This document shows positions 8,642 through 18,600 of a stretch of 32,894 nucleotides of DNA, in pieces (positions within the stretch are counted from its first letter, which is position 1; the number at the start of each line of letters is the position of its first letter). Position numbers and translations under genes: made by a program. This stretch comes from Candidatus Fermentibacterota bacterium (lineage in GTDB: Bacteria > Fermentibacterota > Fermentibacteria > Fermentibacterales > JCC-6), in contig QNDR01000015.1 in NCBI GenBank assembly GCA_003646025.1, positions 1 to 32,894 of the forward strand. The letters run 5' to 3'. The notes beneath the pieces were generated by a model that made no database searches, had not been told where the DNA came from, and saw only the letters and a list, made by a program, of their open reading frames with translations.

Positions 8642-8663
8642 CCAACTGGGGGGGAGACAGGGA

Positions 8664-9539
8664 TTACTTCAGGAAGTGAATTCCCCAGGCACCGGAATCG
8701 TAGTCCTGCTCTGTCTGATCGGCGAAAGTATCTGCATCGATGACATCAACTGCTATCCGCTGGTGATGTCCGGTGTATTCCACATACCACTGATAGGTGA
8801 AGACACCGTCTCCAGCAATTTCGTCACCATAGAGTCCATTATCGTACATCAGGTGTCTGCTGTGCCCTGAAAGCGGGCCGTGTGCAATAACAAAGAACGG
8901 AGGACTGTACACTGGATTGAGGTGTTCCACAGTGGCCTCCATTCTAACAAAGTCACCTTCGGCAAGTACAGGAAGCTCAGTGTCTACCCTGTAGAACTGC
9001 CCCGGATCCGCACAGCTCCAGATCACCTGATCGTCTTTGTATATTGTCATGGAGCTTACGAAAACTTCCTGTTCTCCCTCTGCAAGCATGTGTTCAGCAG
9101 GGGTCACGGAAATTATACGCCATCCGCCGTACTGTGTTTCGTCTGGAATTTTCTCAACTATCAACCTGGCATATCTGGTATCAGAGATGGCCTTCGAGCC
9201 AGGGTCAAATATTCCGTCCCACACAGTGTCAATAATCAGCTCTGCAGAGAGATTGTGAATAACAGTAACCGTGCACACATCTGCAACAGGGTCATTTTCA
9301 ATGATAATCTGCCTGGTTGGTTCATTAACCAGCTGGCGGTACCAGAATTCGGGGACACAGACTTCTCCAGGATCTCTAGAGCTTTCGCCGGGGTCACCGG
9401 TTCCGTCCAGATCCGATGTTTCACTTAAATCTGATTCTGAAACCAGCTGATTGATCCAGTCTGCATCGGTCAGTTCCGGGGAGTTTACACATCCGGCGAC
9501 AACAATCATCGCCGCTGCTGCAACTGCGAGTTTTTTCAT
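8664..9539 (-). CDS. Lipoprotein of unknown function with acidic linker and C-terminal Ig-like/choice-of-anchor-X-like segment
   Basis: Lipobox VVAGC, RBS TAAGGAGG upstream of the ATG, C-terminal MYDNGLYGDEIAGDGVFTYQWYVEYTGHHQRIAVDVID pattern. Confidence 0.75.
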   Translation of the reverse strand: MKKLAVAAAAMIVVAGCVNSPELTDADWINQLVSESDLSETSDLDGTGDPGESSRDPGEVCVPEFWYRQLVNEPTRQIIIENDPVADVCTVTVIHNLSAELIIDTVWDGIFDPGSKAISDTRYARLIVEKIPDETQYGGWRIISVTPAEHMLAEGEQEVFVSSMTIYKDDQVIWSCADPGQFYRVDTELPVLAEGDFVRMEATVEHLNPVYSPPFFVIAHGPLSGHSRHLMYDNGLYGDEIAGDGVFTYQWYVEYTGHHQRIAVDVIDADTFADQTEQDYDSGAWGIHFLK

Positions 9540-9665
9540 TTTACTGCCTCCTTATTACCGGCCCATTCCGGCAGTTCCACCATGATGCCTGGGCAATGGC
9601 AGGATATTATTCAGCAGTAACAGATTGTAACAGCTGAAAGACAGGGAAGCTCAGATCCCTTTTCC

Positions 9666-9694
9666 TTGGTTAAGGGGGGGGCGTGGGTTATACT
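9666..9694 (+). promoter_or_regulatory. Predicted sigma70-type promoter TTGGTT-N17-TATACT with a G8 tract in the spacer
   Basis: -35 TTGGTT (9666-9671), 17-bp spacer, -10 TATACT (9689-9694); then GGAGGG RBS (9708-9713) and ATG at 9717. Confidence 0.6.
9674..9681 (+). repeat. Homopolymer G8 tract
   Basis: taaggggggggcgtggg read directly. Confidence 0.95.
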
Positions 9695-9716
9695 ATTCCT
9701 AACCATTGGAGGGTCT

Positions 9717-10799
9717 ATGGCCATGCAGCTGGAATGTCCGTCATGCGGTGCTACAGTGAAGGTTCGTAAGGGCGTTCCGTCAGTCGAATGCCAGTATTGC
9801 GGTAATTCAATTATGGTTCCCGGATACAAAGAAACATCTTCGTCGCCTGCACAGGCAACTGTGTTTCCGACCAGGTCATGCGGGGGAACCGCAGCAGTTC
9901 TGGTTGCTGTAAGCATTCTGCTGGTAGTTGGCATTTCCGTGTTTGTTTACACCATGACAGGATCTGCAATTTCAGAGAAATCCGAGTCTGCTTTACCTGA
10001 TCGACTGGAGATCGTGATCAATGAATTTGGTAGTGCGGGAAGCGGTCCGGGTTATTTTCTGGATCCTGTGTGTATTGCAATTGACGGTAATGACCGTATT
10101 TATGTGGGGGAAAGAGAAACGGGGCGGATACAGGTTTTCAGCACCGGCGGAGAATACCTGCGGCAGTGGACGTTTGCTCCTGGTGAAGAGTACTACCTTT
10201 CCTCAATGTCGGCTGACAACAAAGGCACTGTCTATCTTGTGTACGGAGGTGAGCTTATTGCGTACTCCGGTGAGTCCGGTGAGCTTATGGATACACTGCA
10301 GCACCCTGAGGGCTGGGGTTTTGACGATGTGGATACGGCACCTGATGGAAGCATTCTGGCATCATGGTACAAAAATGAAGATGACATAGTACGATATGAT
10401 TCGTCCGGGGAGATAACACTGATCGTTGAAAATGCGATCAGTTCAAACACAGGTGACAGCGAGCTTTCAACAACAGTTGCAGCGGGAAATCTCGGAGAAT
10501 TCTTTGCCTTCGGTTCTTTTAACAATATAGTTTTAAGTTTTGGTTCTGATGGCCGTTTTCTGGACCGATTTGGCAGTGAAGACCTGTTTACAATGCCATC
10601 GGGAATGGATGTAGATCCGCAGGGCCGTTTGTGGATAAGCGACTTTGGAAACCTGCTTGTCTTCAGTCCTTCAGGTGAACTGCTTAATACTATCGATCCA
10701 GGTGTTTACGTTAGGGATTTTGTAATAAACACAGACCTGCAGCTTTTCGGAATAACCGCGGATGAAACCGTTGTTCAACTCGATATTTCGAACTACTGA
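9717..10799 (+). CDS. Zinc-ribbon / single TM / NHL-type beta-propeller protein
   Basis: CPSCG...CQYCG N-terminal zinc ribbon, TM helix [22 protein letters not shown], then repeated blades such as [42 protein letters not shown] and [31 protein letters not shown]. Confidence 0.85.
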   Translation: MAMQLECPSCGATVKVRKGVPSVECQYCGNSIMVPGYKETSSSPAQATVFPTRSCGGTAAVLVAVSILLVVGISVFVYTMTGSAISEKSESALPDRLEIVINEFGSAGSGPGYFLDPVCIAIDGNDRIYVGERETGRIQVFSTGGEYLRQWTFAPGEEYYLSSMSADNKGTVYLVYGGELIAYSGESGELMDTLQHPEGWGFDDVDTAPDGSILASWYKNEDDIVRYDSSGEITLIVENAISSNTGDSELSTTVAAGNLGEFFAFGSFNNIVLSFGSDGRFLDRFGSEDLFTMPSGMDVDPQGRLWISDFGNLLVFSPSGELLNTIDPGVYVRDFVINTDLQLFGITADETVVQLDISNY

Positions 10800-10810
10800 G
10801 AGGAGATAAC

Positions 10811-11320
10811 ATGGCGGTAGTTACCCTGCACGGCGATCAGGTGGAAACAGCTGGAGCCCTGCCTGAAGAAGGTATGAAAGCACCCGGCTTCAGCCTTACT
10901 GCAACCGACCTGTCAATGAAGGAACTGAAGCATTATGCAGGAAAAGTTAAAGTGCTGAATATTTTTCCCAGCCTTGATACTTCCGTGTGCGCCGCTTCTG
11001 TTCGCAGATTTAACAAAGAAGCTGGCAGCCTCAACAATACGGTTGTACTGTGTATCTCGGCAGATCTGCCTTTTGCTCATTCCAGATTCTGCGAGACAGA
11101 AGGGTTGAAGGATGTTGTCTCCCTTTCCTGCTTCCGTTCTCCGGAATTCGGCAGAAACTATGGAGTAACTCTTACCACAGGACCTCTCTCCGGTCTTCTT
11201 ACCAGAGCTGTTGTTATTCTTGACGGATCCGATCTGGTTGTTTACACTGAACTTGTCCCGGAAATAGGCCAGGAACCTGATTACGAAGCTGCCCTGGAAG
11301 TGCTTGGGGCAATGGTGTAG
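10811..11320 (+). CDS. tpx: Thiol peroxidase (atypical 2-Cys peroxiredoxin)
   Basis: [44 protein letters not shown]; TxxC active site and second Cys present. Confidence 0.93.
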   Translation: MAVVTLHGDQVETAGALPEEGMKAPGFSLTATDLSMKELKHYAGKVKVLNIFPSLDTSVCAASVRRFNKEAGSLNNTVVLCISADLPFAHSRFCETEGLKDVVSLSCFRSPEFGRNYGVTLTTGPLSGLLTRAVVILDGSDLVVYTELVPEIGQEPDYEAALEVLGAMV

Positions 11321-11322
11321 AA

Positions 11323-11520
11323 GTGGATGGAACGAAGCGATCGGAGCTGAAAACTGGTATGCGGGTGCAGGTTGTCCAGAAGCACCATCAGAAAACCGGA
11401 GAACTTACAGAGGGAATAATTGCGGTACTTCTTACAAAATCTTCTTACCATCCTCACGGTATCAAGGTCAGGCTTGAGTCCGGTGTTGTTGGAAGAGTGA
11501 AGGCTTTTGTACGGGATTAG
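11323..11520 (+). CDS. YwbE family small protein (DUF2196)
   Basis: 65 aa; RSELKTGMRVQVVQKHHQKTGELTEGIIAVLLTKSSYHPHGIKVRLESGVVGRVKAF. Confidence 0.88.
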   Translation: MDGTKRSELKTGMRVQVVQKHHQKTGELTEGIIAVLLTKSSYHPHGIKVRLESGVVGRVKAFVRD

Positions 11521-11616
11521 ATGCAGTACGGCTGCAGTTCCGCAGGGAATAACTTCTCCTGCGTGTTGTAGTGTCTGTTGTACACGCAGTTCAACTTGCT
11601 TTGTAAGGAGAGGTAT

Positions 11617-12264
11617 ATGTGTTTCTTCCCGATAGTTCTGGCCGGTCTTACCGGGGTTATTCCAATGGATACTCCGCTGGCCACCGTCAGTCAGATGGAG
11701 ACCGTTATTGGCGAAGACGGTGCCGTAATCCTTTGGCCTGTTGTTGAGGGTGATCTGCCTGGAACGAGCAGGATAAATGAAATTCTGAACTACGAGAATG
11801 CAGTGGGAGAAACACTGGAGGAGACTTCTGAAAACTACAGTATCAACCACAGAGGGATAGTCGGTTCATCGTTTCGGGTAGTATGGAGCGATCCTCAGTT
11901 TCTTGATCTGGAGATTACAGTGGAAACCCTGGGGGCTTATCCCTCATCCATGGTTTTCAGATATCTGTTTGATCTGGAAACCGGTGAAGAAGTTACACCG
12001 AATGATCTGTTCCTTCCGGAAACAATGCCCGAGCTGATCCAGCTGTGCGACAGCATGCTCCAGGACCGGATACACAATGAAACTGGTGGCGGGTATGTAT
12101 TTACCGAAGAGGATCTGGAAAATGTGGGGATGAGGCGGGGAGGGATTGTGTTTCACTATGACTTCAATTATCCCCATGCAGCCGCAGCAGCGGAACCTGA
12201 CGGAGAGCTGTTTTTCCCGTGGAGCGAGATCAACCGCTTTCTTCTCCCGCGGTACAGGCGATAA
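11617..12264 (+). CDS. Secreted protein with DUF3298/RsiV-like C-terminal domain
   Basis: N-terminal hydrophobic segment; FRYLFDLETGEEVTPNDLFLPE...FTEEDLENVGMRRGGIVFHYDFNYPHAAAAAEPDGELFFPWSEINRFL pattern; RBS AAGGAGAGG. Confidence 0.65.
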   Translation: MCFFPIVLAGLTGVIPMDTPLATVSQMETVIGEDGAVILWPVVEGDLPGTSRINEILNYENAVGETLEETSENYSINHRGIVGSSFRVVWSDPQFLDLEITVETLGAYPSSMVFRYLFDLETGEEVTPNDLFLPETMPELIQLCDSMLQDRIHNETGGGYVFTEEDLENVGMRRGGIVFHYDFNYPHAAAAAEPDGELFFPWSEINRFLLPRYRR

Positions 12265-12278
12265 GCAGGCTCATAAAG

Positions 12279-13514
12279 CTACACGAAGTTTACTCTGTGG
12301 TATCTCTTTTTCCCTGCTCTCAGGAGCAGGGAATTGTCTTTAATCAGTGCTTCCGTGATTTTCTCCTCAGGAACTGTGACTCTTTCTCCCTGAATGTACA
12401 GCCCTCCCTGCTTGCCCAGTCTCCTGGCATCACCGCGGCTTGAGCACAGGCCTGTCCGGGTAAACAGATCAATTGCAGAGAGACCTTCACCCAGATTTGC
12501 GAGAGGGATGCTGGTTGATGGTACATCCCGTTGTGTCCCTGTGCCTGTAAAAAGAGATTTTGCCGCACTCTGCGCCTTCTCGGCTTCTTCTCTGCCGTGT
12601 GCGATGGATGTGGCTTCAAAAGCCAGTTTTTCTTTTGTCTTCCTGATATCCGCACCTTCAAGTTTCTCGTATTCCGCAATCTCACTGGCAGGAAGGAATG
12701 TGTAGAGTTTCATGAAGTAGGTGGCATCTCTGTCGTCTACATTGATCCAGAACTGGTAGTACTGGTAGGGTGATGTAAGTGCCGGGTCAAGCCAGATTGC
12801 TCCTCCAGGCTGCGATTTGCTCATTTTCTCGCCTGTGGAAGTGGTTACAAGCGGGCATGTAAATCCGTAGGTTTCCGCGGACTCTTTTCTTCTGATAAGA
12901 TCTATTCCGGCAACTATATTTCCCCACTGGTCAGCTCCACCCACCTGAAGAGTGCAGTTGTGTTGTTTGAACAGGTGCAGGAAGTCGTACGACTGAAGCA
13001 GCATGTAGTTGAATTCAAGGAATGACAATCCGGTTTCCAGCCTCTGTTTCACGCTCTCGGCGGTGAGCATTCTGTTAACACTGAAATGTCTGCCCACATC
13101 TCTGAGGAAACTGATGTAGTTCAATTTGTTAAGCCAGTCGGCATTGTTAAGAAGAACGGCTCCGTTATCGGTATTGCCGGAGAAATCAAGAAAACGGTTC
13201 ATCTGGGATTTCAGAGAATCAGCCCATCCGCTAACAGTGTCTCTGGTTTCAAGGGTGCGTTCAGTTGATCTGCCTGACGGATCGCCGATAAGAGCCGTAG
13301 CTCCTCCAATAAGGATGTGAGGCTTGTGCCCGGCTTTCTGAAGGTGGCTTGCTATCATCAGCGGAACAAGATGGCCCAGATGCAGACTGTTTGCTGTGGC
13401 ATCAAAACCTATATAGAAGGAGAGAGAACCGGCGTCCAGGAGTTCGTTCAACTTATCCTCATTTGTCATCTGGTAAACAAGATTTCTGTCAATCAGACTC
13501 TGGAGTGTATCCAT
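12279..13514 (-). CDS. tyrS: Tyrosyl-tRNA synthetase
   Basis: FDATANSLHLGHLVPL (HIGH-type), GGATALIGDPSGR, QVGGADQWGNIVAGIDLI, KMSKS, C-terminal S4-like domain. ATG at 13514 with AGGAG RBS. Confidence 0.96.
   Translation of the reverse strand: MDTLQSLIDRNLVYQMTNEDKLNELLDAGSLSFYIGFDATANSLHLGHLVPLMIASHLQKAGHKPHILIGGATALIGDPSGRSTERTLETRDTVSGWADSLKSQMNRFLDFSGNTDNGAVLLNNADWLNKLNYISFLRDVGRHFSVNRMLTAESVKQRLETGLSFLEFNYMLLQSYDFLHLFKQHNCTLQVGGADQWGNIVAGIDLIRRKESAETYGFTCPLVTTSTGEKMSKSQPGGAIWLDPALTSPYQYYQFWINVDDRDATYFMKLYTFLPASEIAEYEKLEGADIRKTKEKLAFEATSIAHGREEAEKAQSAAKSLFTGTGTQRDVPSTSIPLANLGEGLSAIDLFTRTGLCSSRGDARRLGKQGGLYIQGERVTVPEEKITEALIKDNSLLLRAGKKRYHRVNFV
12310..12333 (+). terminator. Hairpin inside the 3' end of tyrS, positioned to serve the convergent plus-strand gene
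   Basis: Perfect 10-bp stem TTCCCTGCTC / GAGCAGGGAA with TCAG loop, about 45 nt after the stop of the 11617..12264 gene; U tract imperfect (TTGTCTTT). Confidence 0.45.
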
Positions 13515-13551
13515 TGTCCGCTCCTTCCGGTTTTGGTTTGCGCATCTGGCG

Positions 13552-13580
13552 AGTTTACATTTTTTTCTGTATTTTGTCAA
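13552..13580 (-). promoter_or_regulatory. Predicted sigma70-type promoter for tyrS: TTGACA-N17-TAAACT
   Basis: Minus strand reads TTGACA AAATACAGAAAAAAATG TAAACT, about 38 nt upstream of the tyrS ATG. Confidence 0.75.
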
Positions 13581-13606
13581 CGAACAGCAGAAAGGGCATT
13601 AACCAT

Positions 13607-14227
13607 ATGGAAATGATAGAATTCGAGCATCCTGTTGCAAGAGACTTTGTTACGAGGTTAAGAAGGAAAGAGGCGTCTCCTGCCAGATTCAGGGCTTACG
13701 CAAACCGACTGGCATATCTTCTGGCGGTTGAGGCAACTCGAGACCTTTCTACTGCTCCTGCAGAGATAGAAACTCCACTGGAGACCACTCTGGGAGAGGT
13801 TCTGGTTGACCATCCTGTTATTGTTCCTATTCTCCGGGCGGGTCTCGGATTGCTGGACGCGTTTCAGAATCTGCTGCCTGACAGCAAGGTGGCTTTTATC
13901 GGTATAAGTAGAAATGAAGCCACAGCAGAACCGGTGTGGCACTACTCTTCCGTGCCCGATGTTGCCGGGAAGAAAGTTATAGTTCTCGATCCGATGCTGG
14001 CAACCGGTGGAACCGCAGCAACAGTTCTGGAGTATCTGTTCGAGAAGAAAGCCTCGGAAGTGGTTCTGGTCTCTGTTGTGGCAGCCCCTGAGGGCATTGC
14101 CCGGCTGGAGGTATTTGAAAATCTTACGGTGATCACCGTGTGCGTTGACAGAGAACTTGACACCAGCTGGTACATCAGACCGGGGCTGGGAGATTTTGGC
14201 GACAGGCTCTATTCAAACGATAACTGA
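13607..14227 (+). CDS. upp: Uracil phosphoribosyltransferase
   Basis: ATG at 13607; VPILRAGLGLLDAF, IGISRNEATAEPVWHYSSVP, VIVLDPMLATGGTA (PRPP loop), YIRPGLGDFGDRLY. Confidence 0.96.
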   Translation: MEMIEFEHPVARDFVTRLRRKEASPARFRAYANRLAYLLAVEATRDLSTAPAEIETPLETTLGEVLVDHPVIVPILRAGLGLLDAFQNLLPDSKVAFIGISRNEATAEPVWHYSSVPDVAGKKVIVLDPMLATGGTAATVLEYLFEKKASEVVLVSVVAAPEGIARLEVFENLTVITVCVDRELDTSWYIRPGLGDFGDRLYSNDN

Positions 14228-14246
14228 TCGGTTTAACGGAGGAAAT

Positions 14247-15662
14247 TTGCTTCGATACAGAAGAAACTGGCTTGCCGTTGCTCTTATTGTGGCAGCGGTA
14301 GGGGTAACTATGATGTTCACAGTCTCAGGAGATGAAGATACCGGGTCTCCCTGGAAGTTCTATAGAAGTCTGGAATCTCTGGACAGCTGCCGCATGGGAA
14401 TGCTTGCAGTGCTGGCAGACACCATAGATGTTCACACATCAGCCATTGGTGAGGGGTTTCTCGGCGGAGCAGTTCGTGATCTTGGTATTTCAGGCGGACA
14501 GTATCTTTCAACATGCCGTATTCTCATGGACAGCCTGGGGTGGACTGTTCAGAGAGCGGGAGATACCCTCAGCGCGATCTACTGCCATGACCAGCTTTCG
14601 GAACTCAGAGCATATCCGCGTAACAGAAGGGGATTTTACAGAATCTGCTACACAGACGGTAGTCCTGTCGACTGGGAGTATGTGCCCCAGGAAAGGTGGG
14701 TTCGCCAGAGAGCCATTTCCTGTGAAATTTCCACCACGGTCTGGGATGCTCTGTGGGAAACGGCACTGCCTGAAGACCTTACTGAATCAGGAATTCTGGT
14801 GAACAGCAGAGACTCTTCGAGGGCTGTGGGCTACATCTCGGAACTTCAGCGTGCTCTCACCGACAGGCTGTTCGTTTACGACATTGATTTCTACTACGAT
14901 GTGAAAGTAGGCGACAAACTCTGGATCCTCATAGAGGAGAACCGCTATCCTGTTGACGGGGAAACGGGGTTCAGAAGAATACTTGCAGCCAAGTACCAGT
15001 TCGCTTACGGTGGGATTGCCGAGGCATTCCCATTCTTTCATCGACCTGAAGACTCCGATTCAGCCGAGATTATTCTTGATCACTACCACCGTGATGGAGC
15101 CTCTCTGAGAACGATGTTCCTGAAAATGCCGGTTCCGTTTGGAAGAGTCAGCTCAGGATACACCGATGCCCGGATGCATCCGGTTCTTGGATACACGCGG
15201 GCACACAGGGGCATAGACTATGCGGCACCCATGGGCACTGAGATATATGCCGTGGGAGATGGTGTGATTACACTGCGTGGCTGGAGTGGTGGTTACGGTA
15301 ATATGGTTCGCATCAGGCACGCTAACGGTTACGAAACTGGTTACGGTCACATGAGTAATTTTGCATCGGGACAGAGTGTGGGAAGTTTTGTTCACCAGGG
15401 TGAAATTATCGGATACATCGGTAGCACAGGTCTTTCGACAGGTCCTCATGTGCACTTTGAGATGAAGAGAAATGGATCTTACGTCAATCCTGCCACGGAG
15501 ATAATGCCTCCAGCCGATCCGCTTGAAGGGGAAGAACTGGAGAGATTTCTTGCAGAGATGTCTGTAATTGAGGCCCAGTGGTCCATGCTCACAGGAACAG
15601 TGCTGCCTGTACCGCAGGAGGAGCCCGAACCTGAAACTGATTCCCTGGAGTCTGTGGAGTGA
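14247..15662 (+). CDS. Membrane-anchored M23 (LytM-type) peptidase with long N-terminal extracytoplasmic region
   Basis: N-terminal TM helix; M23 core GYTDARMHPVLGYTRAHRGIDYAAPMGTEIYAVGDGVI...YGNMVRIRHANGYETGYGHMSNF...TGLSTGPHVHFEM; TTG start at 14247 after GGAGGAAA RBS. Confidence 0.88.
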   Translation: MLRYRRNWLAVALIVAAVGVTMMFTVSGDEDTGSPWKFYRSLESLDSCRMGMLAVLADTIDVHTSAIGEGFLGGAVRDLGISGGQYLSTCRILMDSLGWTVQRAGDTLSAIYCHDQLSELRAYPRNRRGFYRICYTDGSPVDWEYVPQERWVRQRAISCEISTTVWDALWETALPEDLTESGILVNSRDSSRAVGYISELQRALTDRLFVYDIDFYYDVKVGDKLWILIEENRYPVDGETGFRRILAAKYQFAYGGIAEAFPFFHRPEDSDSAEIILDHYHRDGASLRTMFLKMPVPFGRVSSGYTDARMHPVLGYTRAHRGIDYAAPMGTEIYAVGDGVITLRGWSGGYGNMVRIRHANGYETGYGHMSNFASGQSVGSFVHQGEIIGYIGSTGLSTGPHVHFEMKRNGSYVNPATEIMPPADPLEGEELERFLAEMSVIEAQWSMLTGTVLPVPQEEPEPETDSLESVE

Positions 15663-18600
15663 CCCGGTCTGTAACAGATGAGTTTTTCTGGGATTCCATT
15701 TTTGCTCCGATACTCGACAGTCTTGCTGAAAAGCCAAGAACTACTGTTGGAGGCCTTGGAGGGGCATCCCTTTCCCTTGCAGTGGTATCTGCCCACAGAC
15801 TTGCCGGTCCAACTATTGTAGTTGCCCCGACTGTAACAGCAGCTGAGTCTATCAGGGACGATATAAAGGCAGTTACCGGAACAGATGTTCTGTACTTTCC
15901 CGCCTACGAAACTCTTCCTTTCCAGGGTGAGGCTGCCCATCAGAGTGTTATCGCAGATAGAATTGAGTGCCTGGCAGGACTGCATTCCGCCAGACACGAT
16001 ACCCTTGTTGTTGTTCCGGCAAGGTCTTTGTTAAAGAGGCTTCCTCCAGTGGATTCTTTCAGGATGCTCTCTGTTTACAGGGGAATGCGTCTCAGTCCGG
16101 ACAGTCTTGAAAGCTGGCTGCTGTCAGCGGGATATATCAAAGAGTCTTCCGTTTTTGAGCAGGGGAGGTGGTCCAGAAGAGGCGGAATTGTTGATATCGG
16201 TACCTACGGGAATGACAATCCCTACAGAATCGAATTTTTCGGAGATGAAGTTGAATCGGTTCGTCTGTTTGATCAGCACTCCCAGAGAACCATCAACCGT
16301 GTGGGCACCGCGGTTATTCTGCCTGCCAGAGAGCTGGTTCTTACTGCCGAGGAATGGAATGCCGCCGCAGACAGGGTACCCGATGAACACCCGCTTGAGG
16401 AATACATGTACGGGGCAAGTGATTTCCCGGGAATAGAGCACCATCTGCCTCTGTTTTTCAACAGTTTTTCCACCATCTTTGATTATCTGGCGGAAATCGG
16501 AACACTTATTCTTGTGGAACCGCTCAGGCTGAAACAGGTTATCGAAGAAACGATTCTGGCAAGAAAAGCGGCCTTTCCTGGAGATCTTCCATTTAAATTT
16601 ACCGATACTTATGCCTCATGGAAGGAAATTGAAACCAGTATTGCCGGTTGCGGCCGTGTTCTTGAGCACACACTTGTTCCTTCAGAAAGTGTGGACTTCT
16701 ACCTGCCCACAGAGCCTCAGACAGGGTTTATGGGACACCGTGATGAGATGTTCCGGCAGATGCGGCAGTGGCGGGACAGTGGTTTCAGAATCGCAGTTGC
16801 ATGTGATACCGGGGCTGAATCCAATTCCTTCAGGGAACTTCTTCCGGAAGATCTCCTGAAATCGGTGGAAGTTCCGGTTCTGTCCATTTCAGATGGTTTT
16901 GTTATGAGGAACAGCGGTTCTGATATCGCGTTTCTGTGTGAGAGGAGACTGCTCAGCACAAGAAGGCGTCCGGAAAGGGTAAGAAAATTCCGGGGCGGAG
17001 AAACGCTGGCATCGTGGGAAGAACTTCAGCCTGGAAACTACATCGTTCATGAAGCTTACGGTATCGGTCAGTTTCTTGGACTGAAGCGGCTTACAGTGGC
17101 CGACGGTGACGTGGACTGTCTTGAGCTTGTTTACAGAGACGGAGACCGGCTGATGATTCCTCTGGAACAGATAGGTCAGGTGCAGAAGTACCTTACTCCC
17201 GGTGGAGGAAATCCTGTTCTCGACAAAATCGGTGGAACCGCCTGGCTTAAAAGGCTTGCAAGGGTTAAAAACAGGGCTCAGGAAATAGCAGGAAGGCTTG
17301 CGATTCTTTATGCCGAGAGAGCCGTGAGGAAAAGACCACCGTTTCCTCCGCCAGGCAGACTCTCTGAAGCTATGGAGAAAAGTTTTCCATACGAGGAAAC
17401 ACCGGACCAGGCTGCCGCTATCAATGCCGTGATGAAAGACTTTTCAAAGGATACACCAATGGAAAGACTCATCTGCGGAGATGTGGGTTACGGGAAAACG
17501 GAAGTAGCACTTCGCGCTGCGTTCAGGGCTGCAGAAGCCGGTGTCCAGGTTGCTGTTCTGGCACCGACCACAGTCCTGGCAGAGCAGCACTACAACACAT
17601 TTCGTGACAGACTTGCAGAATTTCCGGTAAAGGTAGACGTTCTCAGCAGATTTCAGAGCCGTGCAGAACAGAAAAAAACACTCACAGGTATGTCTCAGGG
17701 TGATGTATCCATAGTTGTAGGAACTCACCGTCTGCTGCAGAAGGATGTCAGGTTCAACAATCTGGGTCTTCTGATCGTAGACGAGGAACAGCGTTTTGGA
17801 GTAAAACAGAAAGAGTATCTGCGGGAAATGAAAACAACGGTAGACACACTTACCCTCACGGCTACACCTATCCCGCGAACTCTGCATATGGCCTTGTCTG
17901 GTTTCAGGGAGATCTCCATTATTTCAACTCCCCCCAGGGACCGGTATCCAATTCAAACGGAAATTACCACTTTCAACCACGATATAATCGCAAGAGCAGT
18001 GGCCAGAGAACTGGAAAGAGACGGTCAGATATTCTTTATTCACAACCGCATAAGCACTATTGAAAAGATAAAGAGCAGGCTTGAAAGTTTTCTTGACATC
18101 GATATCATTGTTGGACACGGTCAGATGAATTCCCGTCAGCTTGAGGATGTGATGCACTCATTTATGGCTGGAAAGTATCAGATGCTTCTTTCCACCAGCA
18201 TTATTGAATCAGGTATAGACCTGCCCAGGGTGAACACAATGTTTATAGACAACGCGCAGAATTTCGGTCTGGCAGAGCTTTACCAGCTTAGAGGCAGAGT
18301 GGGCAGAAGCCACCACAGAGCGTACTGCTACATGATTACCCCTGGCGGTCTTGGCAGGTTGAAGCCGGAGGGCAGAAACAGGCTGGAGGCAATCCAGAGG
18401 TACACCAGGCTGGGTAGCGGCTGGCACATTGCCATGCGGGATCTTGAGCTTCGCGGTGCAGGAGAGTTTCTAGGTGCCGGGCAGAGTGGTCAGGTGGAGT
18501 CTGTAGGATACTCCATGTTCGAGGAACTTCTTGCCCGTGAGGTGGGTATGTTGAAAGGGGAGAAGGGCGGTCTGCAGAGACCCCAGGCCCGTATTGAGCT

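Noticed and set aside
8880-9428. 182-aa plus-strand ORF opposite the minus-strand lipoprotein gene
   Set aside because: The opposite strand has lipobox, RBS and a coherent protein; this ORF reads as antisense noise.
10990-11010. Tpx active site reads DTSVC rather than the common DTPVC
   Set aside because: The TxxC motif and the resolving Cys are intact, so this is minor variation rather than evidence of altered function.
11281-11850. 189-aa minus-strand ORF across tpx, YwbE and the next gene
   Set aside because: Antisense to three better-supported genes; low-quality composition and no motif.
15153-15737. 194-aa minus-strand ORF opposite the M23/mfd junction
   Set aside because: Antisense to the conserved M23 catalytic domain; His/Cys-rich sequence is a by-product of the sense codons.
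17444-17887. 147-aa minus-strand ORF inside mfd
   Set aside because: Fully antisense to the mfd helicase motifs.
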